Origin: Mariniphaga sp041684965
GTDB lineage: Bacteria > Bacteroidota > Bacteroidia > Bacteroidales > Prolixibacteraceae
Direction of reading: 5' to 3'
NCBI GenBank assembly: GCA_041684965.1
Contig: JAWLGR010000004.1
Span: 1-64,000 of the forward strand
Length of the DNA: 64,000 nucleotides
Part shown: one piece after another, positions 37,766 to 46,331 of the stretch
Numbering within the stretch: position 1 is the stretch's first letter
How the letters are laid out: each line of letters opens with the position of its first letter
Notes under the pieces: model-generated
What the model saw: only the letters and a program-made list of their open reading frames with translations
Database searches by the model: none
What the model was told of the DNA's origin: nothing
Position numbers and translations under genes: made by a program

Positions 37766-37930
37766 ATGAAACACGAAGAGTTAACACGTAAAATTATCGG
37801 AGCAGCAATGGAAGTCCATAAGCACCTGGGAAACGGATTCCAGGAGGTTATTTACCAAAGAGCCTTGTCGATAGAACTGAACCTGCAGGGTATTGCCCAT
37901 GAACGTGAGAAAGAAATGCAGATTCAATAA
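37766..37930 (+). pseudogene. Truncated GxxExxY protein
   Basis: MKHEELTRKIIGAAMEVHKHLGNGFQEVIYQRALSIEL... is the N-terminus of GxxExxY proteins; the signature reads GFQEVIY. Family members have about 125 residues, while this frame ends after 54 (REKEMQIQ, stop), just where the 321-bp repeat element begins at 37934. The 3' half was therefore replaced by the repeat. An upstream in-frame ATG at 37736 only adds a hydrophobic leader. Confidence 0.7.
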
Positions 37931-37933
37931 AAT

Positions 37934-38254
37934 CGGGAATCTGTGCCAATTTGTGAAATCTGTGGCGAAACAGAAGCCTGGCCTTCTTAAAAAAACCTTA
38001 TTTTCGCTTTCGAAACCTTAGTAACGGGCTTGCCACCCCCCCTCCTGCCCTACCTTATTACCTTATTGGGGTTGCTGGTAAAAAATAAGGTAATAAGGTT
38101 TGCAAGCAGTACTATGAATCAGCCTGTTACTAAGGTTCTCCTATTTAAATAAGGTTTTTGGAAGACAACAAATCACTAATAGTATAGGCACAACATCCCA
38201 CAAGTTATTCGGGGCCGGTTTGCTGATTAAAACCTGTCTGAACCACGATTTTCC
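37934..38254 (+). repeat. 321-bp nested-palindrome element, copy A
   Basis: Nearly identical to 41032-41353. It begins with AATCTGTGCCAATTTGTG-type words, then holds three nested inverted repeats: outer 37991-38003 with 38147-38159 (AAAAACCTTATTT), middle 38014-38025 with 38126-38137 (AACCTTAGTAAC), and inner 38052-38067 with 38084-38099 (ACCTTATTACCTTATT, perfect). No protein frame is shared by the two copies. It ends in an arm of the GTCTGAACC repeat. It could be a non-autonomous mobile element or a structured RNA. Confidence 0.75.
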
Positions 38255-38360
38255 AGATGGTCAGGATTAAAAAAATATCTGAACCATGATTTTCCTGATT
38301 AACCTGATGAGCAGGATTAAAGGAATCAGGGAATCAAGGTAATCCTGTGAATCATGGTTA
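38236..38360. repeat. GTCTGAACC palindromic element (1.5 units)
   Basis: One left arm (38236-38275) followed by a full unit that ends aatcctgtgaatcatggtt near 38358. Same family as at 37603. From 38361 to 38531 nothing else is seen. Confidence 0.7.
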
Positions 38361-38531
38361 TAACTTTTTCAGAAAGCACGGCAACGTCAACCTGTGTCCG
38401 ACTGATTCCAAAAAAAGTTGTACTTCTTTGGGCAAATCCCTTCATTTATTTAAAATTTTGATAAAAATCCAACCGCTGTCTGATTGACTACAAAAAATAT
38501 TGGACATTATTGGTCGTAGATGGCCGAATGC

Positions 38532-38585
38532 TTAGGAAATCCTAATAAGAAAACTGATAAAAAGATTGGTATCAATAATGATCCT
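38532..38585 (-). pseudogene. VapC-type PIN toxin remnant
   Basis: Eighteen codons read RIIIDTNLFISFLIRIS and stop, the N-terminal strand of PIN-domain toxins with the first conserved Asp and the DTN triad. The start overlaps the end of the VapB15-like gene, the usual order. Everything after the nonsense codon is unrecognisable, so the toxin is lost. Confidence 0.6.
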
Positions 38586-38820
38586 AATTTTCTTTCTTGC
38601 GGGCATAAATTTCAGCTCTTACTTCTTCAACTTCCTGATTAATATCTTCTTCGGATAATTCACCCGTAGTAAATGAATCCATTAACCGGGTTAATCTTAT
38701 ATCAATTGCCTCTTTAGCCAACTCTTTACTTAATCTGACCTTGTCTTTTTTTGGTAACTGCTTAACCAATTCAAGTACCTGGTTGTAATTTAACGATATT
38801 TTATATGCATTTGAATTCAT
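38584..38820 (-). CDS. VapB15-like antitoxin
   Basis: A 78-residue protein with the VapB15-type layout: an N-terminal strand (YKISLNYNQVLELVKQL), then a helical segment KDKVRLSKELAKEAIDIRLTRLMD, and an acidic C-terminal toxin-binding tail (LSEEDINQEVEEVRAEIYARKK). The partner VapC immediately downstream survives as only 18 codons, so this antitoxin is an orphan. Confidence 0.65.
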   Translation of the reverse strand: MNSNAYKISLNYNQVLELVKQLPKKDKVRLSKELAKEAIDIRLTRLMDSFTTGELSEEDINQEVEEVRAEIYARKKEN

Positions 38821-38927
38821 AATAAATCCTTTTATTAACCCTTAATTGAACTGCCTGATAATTTCAAATCATTCAATAACCATGCCTCCTCTTTAACTGA
38901 CTTACTGAAATCTCCCTGTACCTTATA

Positions 38928-39161
38928 TTATCTGTTTTGAGCAAAATTCATCCTTGCTTCATAAAAATCTTCAAAATCAAGTTTGGTAAATTCTGTCAGT
39001 TCTTTATTGTTCTTATATTCGGAATACAATTCTTCTGCTGCAAATTGCATTTGTTTTTGATCTGTTTGTTTTCTTATCGAACGAATTGCTTTTTCAATAA
39101 TCAGCATCCTCTGTTCAACAGACAGTTGTTTTATTTCTTTTATAATATCATCTGTTCTCAT
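38928..39161 (-). CDS. Orphan antitoxin-like protein
   Basis: A 77-residue helical protein (DDIIKEIKQLSVEQRMLIIEKAIRSIRKQ...AAEELYSEYKNNKELTEFTKLDFEDFYEAR). The ELTEFTxLDFEDFYEAR end is typical of small Bacteroidetes antitoxins that precede MazF- or PIN-type toxins. No toxin follows: the next 100 bp hold an open stretch of about 30 codons (YKVQGDFSKS...) with no recognised match. Intact in frame, but probably without a partner. Confidence 0.55.
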   Translation of the reverse strand: MRTDDIIKEIKQLSVEQRMLIIEKAIRSIRKQTDQKQMQFAAEELYSEYKNNKELTEFTKLDFEDFYEARMNFAQNR

Positions 39162-39296
39162 GCATCATTCATATTTTTGTTAAAGGTAAAAAATAATTCT
39201 GTCCGTTGTTCGCTGAATTTATGATATGCATTACCATCATTGTACGCCAGTAATTTTAACAGCAGCTGATAACAGACAGCTTGATTTCCGGCTAAA

Positions 39297-39428
39297 GGCA
39301 GATCCAATTCACCGGTTATGTTTTTATCTCCGATACCCGTGGCGAACCGGAAAAGAAATGGCTGCAGGAATTCCTGGGCATCTTAACGAAAAACAACCTT
39401 ACTACGGTTGAACTCCCCTGCCCCATGG
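39297..39428 (+). pseudogene. Internal fragment of an agmatine deiminase gene
   Basis: Matches about 37216-37363 of the intact gene at high identity (for example ggaattcctgggcatctta and gttgaactcccctgcccc), coding FISDTRGEPEKKWLQEFLGILTKNNLTTVELPCPM. The segment lies inside, and antiparallel to, a ParE-type toxin gene, which it cuts off. Confidence 0.75.
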
Positions 39429-39585
39429 CTATTCGCCCAACGTAAGGATTATCAATAATATCCTGTGCCCTGTTGTAGATTTTATTTACTGTAATTGATG
39501 CATATCGGAAAGAATCTTTTGATATATAATCAAAGATTTCTTTTAAATCCTCCGTTAAAAGTTCAGTCCAGACTAACTTGACCAT
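39429..39585 (-). pseudogene. Truncated RelE/ParE-type toxin
   Basis: MVKLVWTELLTEDLKEIFDYISKDSFRYASITVNKIYNRAQDIIDNPYVGRI is the N-terminal half of a ParE/RelE toxin. At 39428 the frame passes into the reverse strand of a deiminase gene fragment, giving a meaningless chimeric tail down to 39316. The C-terminal toxin motif (RxxYRVxY type) is lost. Confidence 0.7.
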
Positions 39586-39671
39586 TTCTCAATCATTCTT
39601 TTTACATCATCGTTTGAAATGGTTTTGCCTTCATCCGATTGCTTAATGCCTTCTTCAACCCTTTCTACAAA
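39573..39671 (-). pseudogene. C-terminal remnant of the ParE partner antitoxin
   Basis: Reads FVERVEEGIKQSDEGKTISNDDVKRMIEKWSS and stop, the usual end of small antitoxins that precede ParE; it overlaps the toxin start by 13 bp. The upstream half is replaced by AATCTGTG-type repeat sequence at 39675. Confidence 0.55.
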
Positions 39672-40054
39672 AATGAATCTGTGTCAATTTATGTGATCTG
39701 TGGCGAAATAGGAAGCCTGGCCCTCTTAAAAGATTTAGTTGGGACGCCTCCCGGGAATCTGTGTTAATTTGTGCAATCTGTGGCGAAACAAAAAGGAAGA
39801 AAACCGCCGGTTAAAGAGCTATCTGTTAAGGACAAGGGGAAGCAGGTTTATTTCCTTTTTTCTCTTCTATCAGCCTGTATTAACATTAATTAAAGATTCA
39901 TTACTCTGATATTATTGCACCGAATGGTAAATAAGTTATACCTTGTATGCAAATTAAATTTCCTACCCACTGATAAACAGACTAAACAAGTAAAGTAAAC
40001 GGCAGGAAAGCTGAAAACTGCAAAGAGTAGGCAATAAGTAAAAAATGGATTAAA
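39672..40054. repeat. AATCTGTGxxAATTTGTG repeat words, no gene
   Basis: Two copies of the ~35-bp word that opens the 321-bp element (39675-39706 and 39755-39788), joined by AAAAGATTTAGTTGGGACGC, which also precedes copy B at 41009. The rest of the region has no supported gene. Confidence 0.6.
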
Positions 40055-40339
40055 ATGCCGAAGATAGTTGTTCGTCATAAAGTAGGGGATTTCGATACCT
40101 GGCTAAATGGACACCAGGACCGCGTTGACCTGTTTTCAAAATTTGCATCCGAATTTCATACATTTCAGGATACCGATGATCCAAATTCAGTTGTTTTGGT
40201 TGCTGACGTATTTGATTTGGACGGAATGCAGAAATTATTGAGCGATCCGGAAATCATGGAAAAAGTTGCTAAAGAAAAGCATACTGTCAGGGAACCTATA
40301 ATCGTATCGATGCCTGTAACTGTTAAAAATACAGTATAG
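40055..40339 (+). CDS. Small dimeric alpha/beta-barrel-like protein
   Basis: A 94-residue protein (MPKIVVRHKVGDFDTWLNGHQDRVDLFSKFASEFHTFQDTDDPNSVVLVADVFDLDGMQKLLSDPEIMEKV). The pattern of strand, helix, strand pairs with an NSVVLVADV middle strand fits the ferredoxin-like dimeric barrel superfamily (antibiotic biosynthesis monooxygenase type). No cofactor motif is seen and the function is unknown. It lies inside the repeat-flanked block. Confidence 0.6.
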   Translation: MPKIVVRHKVGDFDTWLNGHQDRVDLFSKFASEFHTFQDTDDPNSVVLVADVFDLDGMQKLLSDPEIMEKVAKEKHTVREPIIVSMPVTVKNTV

Positions 40340-40402
40340 GCCAGTCGATTGGCATATTGGCAGGGGTGGCTTAAGTGTCTGGCAAACAGAACCACCTCTA
40401 TT

Positions 40403-40570
40403 GTCTGAACCATTGGGCAGGATTAAAAGAATGTCTGAACCTTGATTTTCCTGATTAACCTGATTGCCATGATTAGAAGGAATCAGGAAATCAAGATAAT
40501 CCTGTGAATCATGGTTCAGACAATTAAAGGAATCAGGGTAATCAAGGTAATCCGATAAATCATGGTTCAG
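40403..40570. repeat. GTCTGAACC palindromic elements (about 2 units)
   Basis: A short arm at 40403, a full unit at 40432-40522, and a further right arm ending atcatggttcag at 40570. Located between the ABM-like gene and the zinc-ribbon gene, which converge on it. Confidence 0.7.
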
Positions 40571-40587
40571 AAATTTACCTCAAAGGC

Positions 40588-40812
40588 TTATTCCAATTCC
40601 CACCAATCAATTAATGTTCCGCCACATTCTGGGAAATTGGGACAGCAAAGCATTTCAAATCCATCATCGGTTTTAAATACCCTGTAATCTCCAACAGTAA
40701 AGATCGTATTGCAGTGAATGCATTCTCTTTGATCTGAGAGCTTAATTCCACCCTCAAATGGAAAATGCTCATCCAGATAATTCTGTTTGTCATTAATCTT
40801 TATTTCTTGCAT
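40588..40812 (-). CDS. Small zinc-ribbon protein
   Basis: A 74-residue protein with two cysteine pairs, ECIHC near residue 30 and CCPNFPEC near residue 56, spaced as in a zinc ribbon; it ends TLIDWWELE. No other domain. Function unknown. Confidence 0.6.
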   Translation of the reverse strand: MQEIKINDKQNYLDEHFPFEGGIKLSDQRECIHCNTIFTVGDYRVFKTDDGFEMLCCPNFPECGGTLIDWWELE

Positions 40813-41031
40813 AATGATGTGATTGAATTTGATTGATGTTAGATCCGATTTTCTTTAATTTAGCGGAATAAACCTACAAAAGATTTTCTTCTAAAACAAT
40901 AGGTGGGAGGAGGTTGTGGAAAACTTTTTTGAGCGAAAGTACAGAGCAGAGGGCACAGGGCATAGAGCAAAGAACCCGCCGGAATGACTCAGTTAGGCAG
41001 GCCCCCGAAAAGATTTAGTTGGGACGCCTCC

Positions 41032-41353
41032 CGGGAATCTGTGCCAATTTGTGAAATCTGTGGCGAAATAGAAAGCCTGGCCCTCATAAAAAACCTTATT
41101 CTCCCTTTCGAAACCTTAGTAACGGGCTTGCCACCATCCCTCCTGCCCTACCTTATTACCTTATTGGTGTTCCTGGTAAAAAATAAGGTAATAAGGTTTG
41201 CAAGCAGTACTATGAATCAGCCTGTTACTAAGGTTCTCCTATTTAAATAAGGTTTTTGGAAGACAACAAATCACTAATGGTATGCGCACAACATCCCACA
41301 AGTTATTTGGGGCCGTTTCGCTGATTAAAACCTGTCTGAAACCATGATTTTCC
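41032..41353 (+). repeat. 321-bp nested-palindrome element, copy B
   Basis: Second copy, in the same orientation, exactly 3,098 bp from copy A over most of its length. All three nested stems are kept while loops and flanks vary (for example ggggttgctgg versus ggtgttcctgg). It ends in a GTCTGAA arm. The upstream AAAAGATTTAGTTGGGACGC word (41009-41028) also occurs at 39726. No gene is seen in 40813-41455. Confidence 0.75.
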
Positions 41354-41455
41354 TGATTAAGAAGCCACTGCAATTGAAAAATCTTTTTTTATGGAACCAA
41401 ACCTTTTGTCAATTCGTATCACACAGTAATGAAAACATTTAAGGAGGAACAGCAA

Positions 41456-41845
41456 ATGGAAACACTGGCAAAAGCAGGGATCACAGTTATCCTTCCGGTT
41501 AAGGACCGGGAACGTGCATATCGGTTTTATAAGGAAACGCTGGGATTAAAGCCAGGAAGGGTCACCGCCGAAGGTAATCAAACTTTTGAGGGAGGACAGG
41601 GAACCCGTATCAGCCTTCTTCAAAAAGATGAAGGGACAAAAGCTGAGCATACTGCGTTAACATTCCAAATTAAAGACATTGACAAAGTAGTTGAACAGCT
41701 TCAGGGAAAAGGTATTGCCTTCGAGGATTATGATCTTCCTGACATTAAAACCGTGAATCATATCGGCACAATAGGATCGGAAAAAGCTGCCTGGTTCAAA
41801 GATTCTGAAGGAAATATTTTATGCCTTCATGAGAATTTAAGTTAA
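41456..41845 (+). CDS. VOC (glyoxalase-like) family protein
   Basis: A 129-residue single VOC domain: ITVILPVKDRERAYRFYKETLGLKPG, the middle TALTFQIKDIDKVVEQLQGKGI, and AAWFKDSEGNILCLHENLS with the C-terminal metal-site Glu/His region. The start at 41456 is chosen because AAGGAGG lies 8 nt upstream, an unusually strong Shine-Dalgarno for this genome; an in-frame ATG at 41429 would put that site inside the gene. Substrate unknown. Confidence 0.82.
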   Translation: METLAKAGITVILPVKDRERAYRFYKETLGLKPGRVTAEGNQTFEGGQGTRISLLQKDEGTKAEHTALTFQIKDIDKVVEQLQGKGIAFEDYDLPDIKTVNHIGTIGSEKAAWFKDSEGNILCLHENLS

Positions 41846-41850
41846 GCCCA

Positions 41851-42165
41851 CTGCCTGAACCAGGATTTTCCTGATTGACATGATGAACATGAAAGTCTGA
41901 ACCACGATTTTCCTGATTAACTTGATTTACATGATTAGAAGGAATCAGGGAATCAAGGTAATCCTGTGACAATTAGGAATTTCTGAACCTTGATTTTCCT
42001 GATTAACATGATGACCATGATTAAAGAATCAGGAAATCAAAATAATCCTGTGAATCATAGTTCGGACAATTAGGAAAGTCTGACCCCTGATTTTCCTGAT
42101 TAACATGATAGACAGGATTAAAGGAATCAGGTAATCAGGGTAATCCTGTGAATTATGGTTCAGAC
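41851..42165. repeat. Tandem cluster of GTCTGAACC palindromic elements
   Basis: About three units in a row: arms at 41851 and 41895, then units ending near 42066 and 42165 (aattatggttcagac). They fill most of the gap between the VOC gene and the surface protein gene. Confidence 0.7.
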
Positions 42166-42306
42166 TTTTATGATAAACACCACCTATTAACCCCCTGACC
42201 AATAGGAATAAATATATCATACTTTTTTGTCGTTTATTTGCAAATTCATATTGACAATCAGCAAAATTTTCCGAAATTGCATACAAACATCTCTAAAACA
42301 AACAAC

Positions 42307-45300
42307 ATGGAAAAAATTTACATTAACTTTATCAAACATTATCTTCCCATATTTTGGGTAGTTGTTTTGAGCACAGCCTTATCAGCTGCAGCTCAGCAAA
42401 ACGAAAAGCAAATTCTTCCTGCTGAAAACTCCATCCCTGATGCAATAGAAGCGGGAACAGCTAATTTCCCGGTCTTCATTCAGTCTTTTACAACTGAAAG
42501 GACCAGCCTGACAGAAAATCAATCCGTTAAAATTGCTGATTTACCGCTTTTCCAACAACAATTTTCACAAAAGAAAGAGCAACTAAGCGAAACTCAACAG
42601 AAGTTGAAGTCGGCAAAAAAAATGGTAACTTCTGTTACTCCGGATTATGGAGATAAAGATTTACTTTCTGTTGGTGAAGATAAAACAATTCATACAATGG
42701 AAGTTTTGACATCCGGGAGCCCGATAGGCACACCGGATTTTTTTGCTGTTCCCACAGACCAGGTTTTATCAATTGCTGCACCAGGGTTTCTTGCAAACGA
42801 TATTGATCTGGATGGGGAGGCATTATCAGCCACAGTGATAACCGACGGTGTTGACAATGGTACATTAACTGCTTTTGCCGACGGTAGTTTTACTTATACG
42901 CCTGACGCAGGTTTTACAGGAACCGACCAGTTTGCATACCGCATGCAGAACGAGTCCGGTAATCCGTCGGACCCGGTTACTGTTACAATTGAAGTATTGC
43001 CGGCAGCCAATCGAAATCCCATTGGCATACCTGATAACTATGCAATGCTTGCCGGAACAATTCTTTCAATAACAGCCCCCGGGTTTCTGGCCAATGATAT
43101 CGACCTTGATGGGGAGACAATATCAGCCACCGTAATTACTGACGGGGTGGACAATGGTACACTGACTGCTTTTGCCAACGGTAGTTTTACTTATACACCT
43201 GACCCGGGATTTACCGGTACTGACCAGTTTGCATACCGCATGCAGGACGCCGCAGGTAACCAGTCGGACCCTGTGACTGTTACCATTGAAGTTTTTGAAG
43301 GCAACCGGGATCCTATTGGCGTGGAGGACCAATATGCAGCAGTAGTAAACACCCCCCTGGTGATTAGTGCTCCCGGATTTCTGATGAATGATATTGACCT
43401 GGATGGGGATGCAATTTCCGCCACCTTAATTACTGACGGGGTGGACAATGGTATACTGGTTGCTTTTGCCAACGGAAGCTTTACTTATACTCCTGATGCA
43501 GATTTTACCGGTACAGACCAGTTTGCATACCGCATGCAGGACGCCGCCGGTAACCAGTCGGATCCGGTTACCGTAACGATTGTTGTATCATCTGCCGGCA
43601 CTACCCCTGTGGGCACACCGGATGAATTTGTTGTTCCCACAGACCAGGTTTTATCAATTGCTGCACCAGGGTTTCTTGCAAACGATATTGATCTGGATGG
43701 GGAGGCATTATCAGCCACAGTTATAACCGACGGTGTGGACAATGGTACACTGGTTGCCTTTGCCAACGGAAGTTTTACTTATACGCCTGACGCAGGTTTT
43801 ACAGGAACAGACCAGTTTGCATACCGGATGCAGGACGGGTCCGGTAACCTGTCGGACCCGGTTGCTGTTACCATCGAAGTATTGCCGGCAGCCAATCGGA
43901 ATCCCATTGGTCTACCTGATAACTATGCAATGCTTGCCGGAACAATTCTTTCAATAACAGCCCCCGGGTTTCTGGCCAATGATATCGACCTGGATGGGGA
44001 GACAATATCAGCCACCGTAATTACTGACGGGGTGGACAATGGTACACTGACTGCTTTTGCCAACGGAAGCTTTACTTATACACCTGACCCGGGATTTACC
44101 GGAACCGACCAGTTTGCATACCGCATGCAGGACGCCGCAGGCAACCAGTCGGACCCGGTTACTGTTACTATTGAAGTTTTTGAAGGCAACCGGGATCCTA
44201 TTGGCGTGGAGGACCAATATGCAGCAATAGCAAACACCCCCCTGGTGATTAGCGCTCCCGGATTTCTGATGAATGATATTGACCTGGACGGGGATGCAAT
44301 TTCCGCCACCGTAATTACTGACGGTGTGGACAATGGTACACTGGTTGCGTTTGCCGACGGAAGTTTTACATATACGCCTGATGCAGATTTTACAGGAACA
44401 GACCAGTTTGCATACCGCATGCAGGACGCCGCCGGTAACCAGTCGGACCCTGTTACCGTAACTATTGAAGTTTATCTTTTAAACCAAAAACCAATTGCCG
44501 ATGCCGGTGAAGACCAAACGATTGAATGCGACGGCTCCGAACTTTATCCGGTTATTTTAAATGGAAGCAACTCCAGTGATCCGGACAGCGATCTGCTTAC
44601 ATATACCTGGAGATTAAACGGAGAAATTATAGCGGGTCCATCTGAAGAATCCACTGCTGAAATACAATTAGAGCCGGGAAATTATGAAATTGAACTTACA
44701 GTTGAAGATGTTCATGGTGAGACTGATACGGATATTGTTACGATTGCCATTGAAGATACCACCCCACCGACATTTACCGTTCCCGCGGATATTACTATTG
44801 CCAAAACAGAAGATTGCACGTATGATGCAGGCACATCAGTTACGGGAAATGTTACAGATGAAGCTGACAACTGCGATACAAATCCTGACGCCACTTTTAC
44901 TGATGAAATAGTCCCCGGCGAATGTTTTGGAGAGGAGGTCATCACCCGTACATGGACTCTAACGGATGACTCCGGCAATTCTACCTCTCATGTCCAGATT
45001 ATTACTGTAAAAGATCAAATTCACCCGGTTATTGATGCTCCTGAAGATTATATTATCTGTATGGAGCCATTCCCTGAATTTTTGACTGCCACCTGGACAG
45101 ATAATTGTTCAGCCGGAGGAGAGTTGACTGCAACAGGTGTATGGTTTAGCGAGACAGAATGTACCACAACCTATGCGTATTCATTCTTTGTTACCGATGA
45201 TTGCGGAAATGAAGCGACGGAAACGGTTTATATTACCCGGGAAACCGAAGTGTTTTCAAATTGTGAAACTGCCTACGCACACCTTAATGATGAAAGCATG

Positions 45301-46080
45301 TGCTTCCTGGAAGACAAATTTAAAACCTGGGGATGGACCACTTACTTTGAGCCTTCGGAAACTCCCTACACCATGGATCTGTTTGCAGGCGCCGGTCAGT
45401 GCGAAACCTCCAAAGGATTCAAGGCAGGAACAGTTGAAGTCTATTATTACAATAATGAAATTACAGTTACATATAATTTATTTGAAGGATATGTATTAAA
45501 AGAAGCTCATGTGTATGCCGGTTGCGATAAATATCCTGTTTTTAGAGGCAGACAAACAGTTGCTCCCGGACAATATACCTACAATGCTGGTAAGTTGGAC
45601 AAAACAACACAATTATCTGTAAAATTCACTGAAGTTGAAGGTGGTATTTACCTTATTGCCCATGCAACGATTTGCGAAATTTTGTGTGAATGCTCAGTAA
45701 CAGAATATAATTCTGTATCGGATGAAATGCACCTTGGCATTGATTGTACATCAGCACCAATGGCGGATGAACCAGGGAATGGGAAAAAATCAGGACAGCA
45801 GGTAAATTTGAAATCTGCTACGGTAAACGTGTATCCAAATCCATTCAGCGATAAATTGACATTTGAATTCACAGCAAATGAAAACAGCAATGCAACTCTT
45901 GTAATGTACAACGCATTAGGTCAAAAAGTAGAAACGTTGTTGGATAGAAATGTCAGAAAAGGTGAGATAAATACTGTATCATTTAAACCTGAAGATAAGG
46001 TTTCCGGAATTTATATTTATCACTTAAATCTGAGCGGTAACATTCAGACAGGTAAAGTTATATACCATCCAGGGAATTGA
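42307..46080 (+). CDS. Large T9SS surface protein with six cadherin-like repeats, PKD and HYR domains
   Basis: A 1,257-residue exported protein. A signal peptide (IFWVVVLSTALSAAA) starts it. Residues about 137-727 hold six ~98-residue Ig/cadherin-like repeats, each with GFLANDIDLDGE, ITDGVDNGTL and GSFTYTPDAGFTGTDQFAYRM. Repeats 1-3 and 4-6 correspond as triplets in the DNA (885-bp offset). A PKD-like domain (about 728-820) and an HYR-like region with paired cysteines follow, and the last ~80 residues are a T9SS type-A sorting domain (VYPNPFSDKLTFEF...). Probably an adhesin or surface fibre. The repeated NDxDxD words may bind calcium. Confidence 0.9.
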   Translation: MEKIYINFIKHYLPIFWVVVLSTALSAAAQQNEKQILPAENSIPDAIEAGTANFPVFIQSFTTERTSLTENQSVKIADLPLFQQQFSQKKEQLSETQQKLKSAKKMVTSVTPDYGDKDLLSVGEDKTIHTMEVLTSGSPIGTPDFFAVPTDQVLSIAAPGFLANDIDLDGEALSATVITDGVDNGTLTAFADGSFTYTPDAGFTGTDQFAYRMQNESGNPSDPVTVTIEVLPAANRNPIGIPDNYAMLAGTILSITAPGFLANDIDLDGETISATVITDGVDNGTLTAFANGSFTYTPDPGFTGTDQFAYRMQDAAGNQSDPVTVTIEVFEGNRDPIGVEDQYAAVVNTPLVISAPGFLMNDIDLDGDAISATLITDGVDNGILVAFANGSFTYTPDADFTGTDQFAYRMQDAAGNQSDPVTVTIVVSSAGTTPVGTPDEFVVPTDQVLSIAAPGFLANDIDLDGEALSATVITDGVDNGTLVAFANGSFTYTPDAGFTGTDQFAYRMQDGSGNLSDPVAVTIEVLPAANRNPIGLPDNYAMLAGTILSITAPGFLANDIDLDGETISATVITDGVDNGTLTAFANGSFTYTPDPGFTGTDQFAYRMQDAAGNQSDPVTVTIEVFEGNRDPIGVEDQYAAIANTPLVISAPGFLMNDIDLDGDAISATVITDGVDNGTLVAFADGSFTYTPDADFTGTDQFAYRMQDAAGNQSDPVTVTIEVYLLNQKPIADAGEDQTIECDGSELYPVILNGSNSSDPDSDLLTYTWRLNGEIIAGPSEESTAEIQLEPGNYEIELTVEDVHGETDTDIVTIAIEDTTPPTFTVPADITIAKTEDCTYDAGTSVTGNVTDEADNCDTNPDATFTDEIVPGECFGEEVITRTWTLTDDSGNSTSHVQIITVKDQIHPVIDAPEDYIICMEPFPEFLTATWTDNCSAGGELTATGVWFSETECTTTYAYSFFVTDDCGNEATETVYITRETEVFSNCETAYAHLNDESMCFLEDKFKTWGWTTYFEPSETPYTMDLFAGAGQCETSKGFKAGTVEVYYYNNEITVTYNLFEGYVLKEAHVYAGCDKYPVFRGRQTVAPGQYTYNAGKLDKTTQLSVKFTEVEGGIYLIAHATICEILCECSVTEYNSVSDEMHLGIDCTSAPMADEPGNGKKSGQQVNLKSATVNVYPNPFSDKLTFEFTANENSNATLVMYNALGQKVETLLDRNVRKGEINTVSFKPEDKVSGIYIYHLNLSGNIQTGKVIYHPGN
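42719..44488 (+). repeat. 885-bp tandem duplication (2 copies)
   Basis: 42719-43603 and 43604-44488 are near-identical direct repeats, each coding three cadherin-like domains. Landmark: gttcccacagaccaggtttt in both copies, 885 bp apart. 885 is a multiple of 3, so the frame is kept. Confidence 0.85.
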
Positions 46081-46085
46081 AAAAA

Positions 46086-46202
46086 GTCTGAACCTTGATT
46101 TTCCCTGATTAACCTGATCACTATGATTAAAGAGAATCAGGGAATCAAGGTAATCCTGTGAATCAAGGTTCAGACAATTAGGAATGTCTGAACCTTGATT
46201 TT
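46086..46202. repeat. GTCTGAACC palindromic element
   Basis: A full unit from 46086 to 46175 (ends aatcaaggttcagac) plus one further left arm at 46186. It directly follows the stop codon of the surface protein and may act as its terminator. Confidence 0.7.
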
Positions 46203-46331
46203 TTTGGGCTCAATGATTTGCAATCCCTTACTTAATAAAATTTACTTTCGGAAAACTATTTTTTCCCACTAAGCTCAAAACTTGAAAACCGGAATGTTTA
46301 TATTTGAAGCTGCCAACTAATTTTAAAAAGC

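Noticed and set aside
41851..42165. Possible CRISPR array
   Set aside because: Unit length and spacing are irregular, the arms are inverted and the spacers are themselves repetitive; no cas gene is present. It is a run of GTCTGAACC palindromes.
42875..44420. Several 65-114-codon frames on both strands within the surface protein gene
   Set aside because: They recur at 885-bp offsets because the DNA is duplicated, and have no protein-like features; they are shadows of the real gene.
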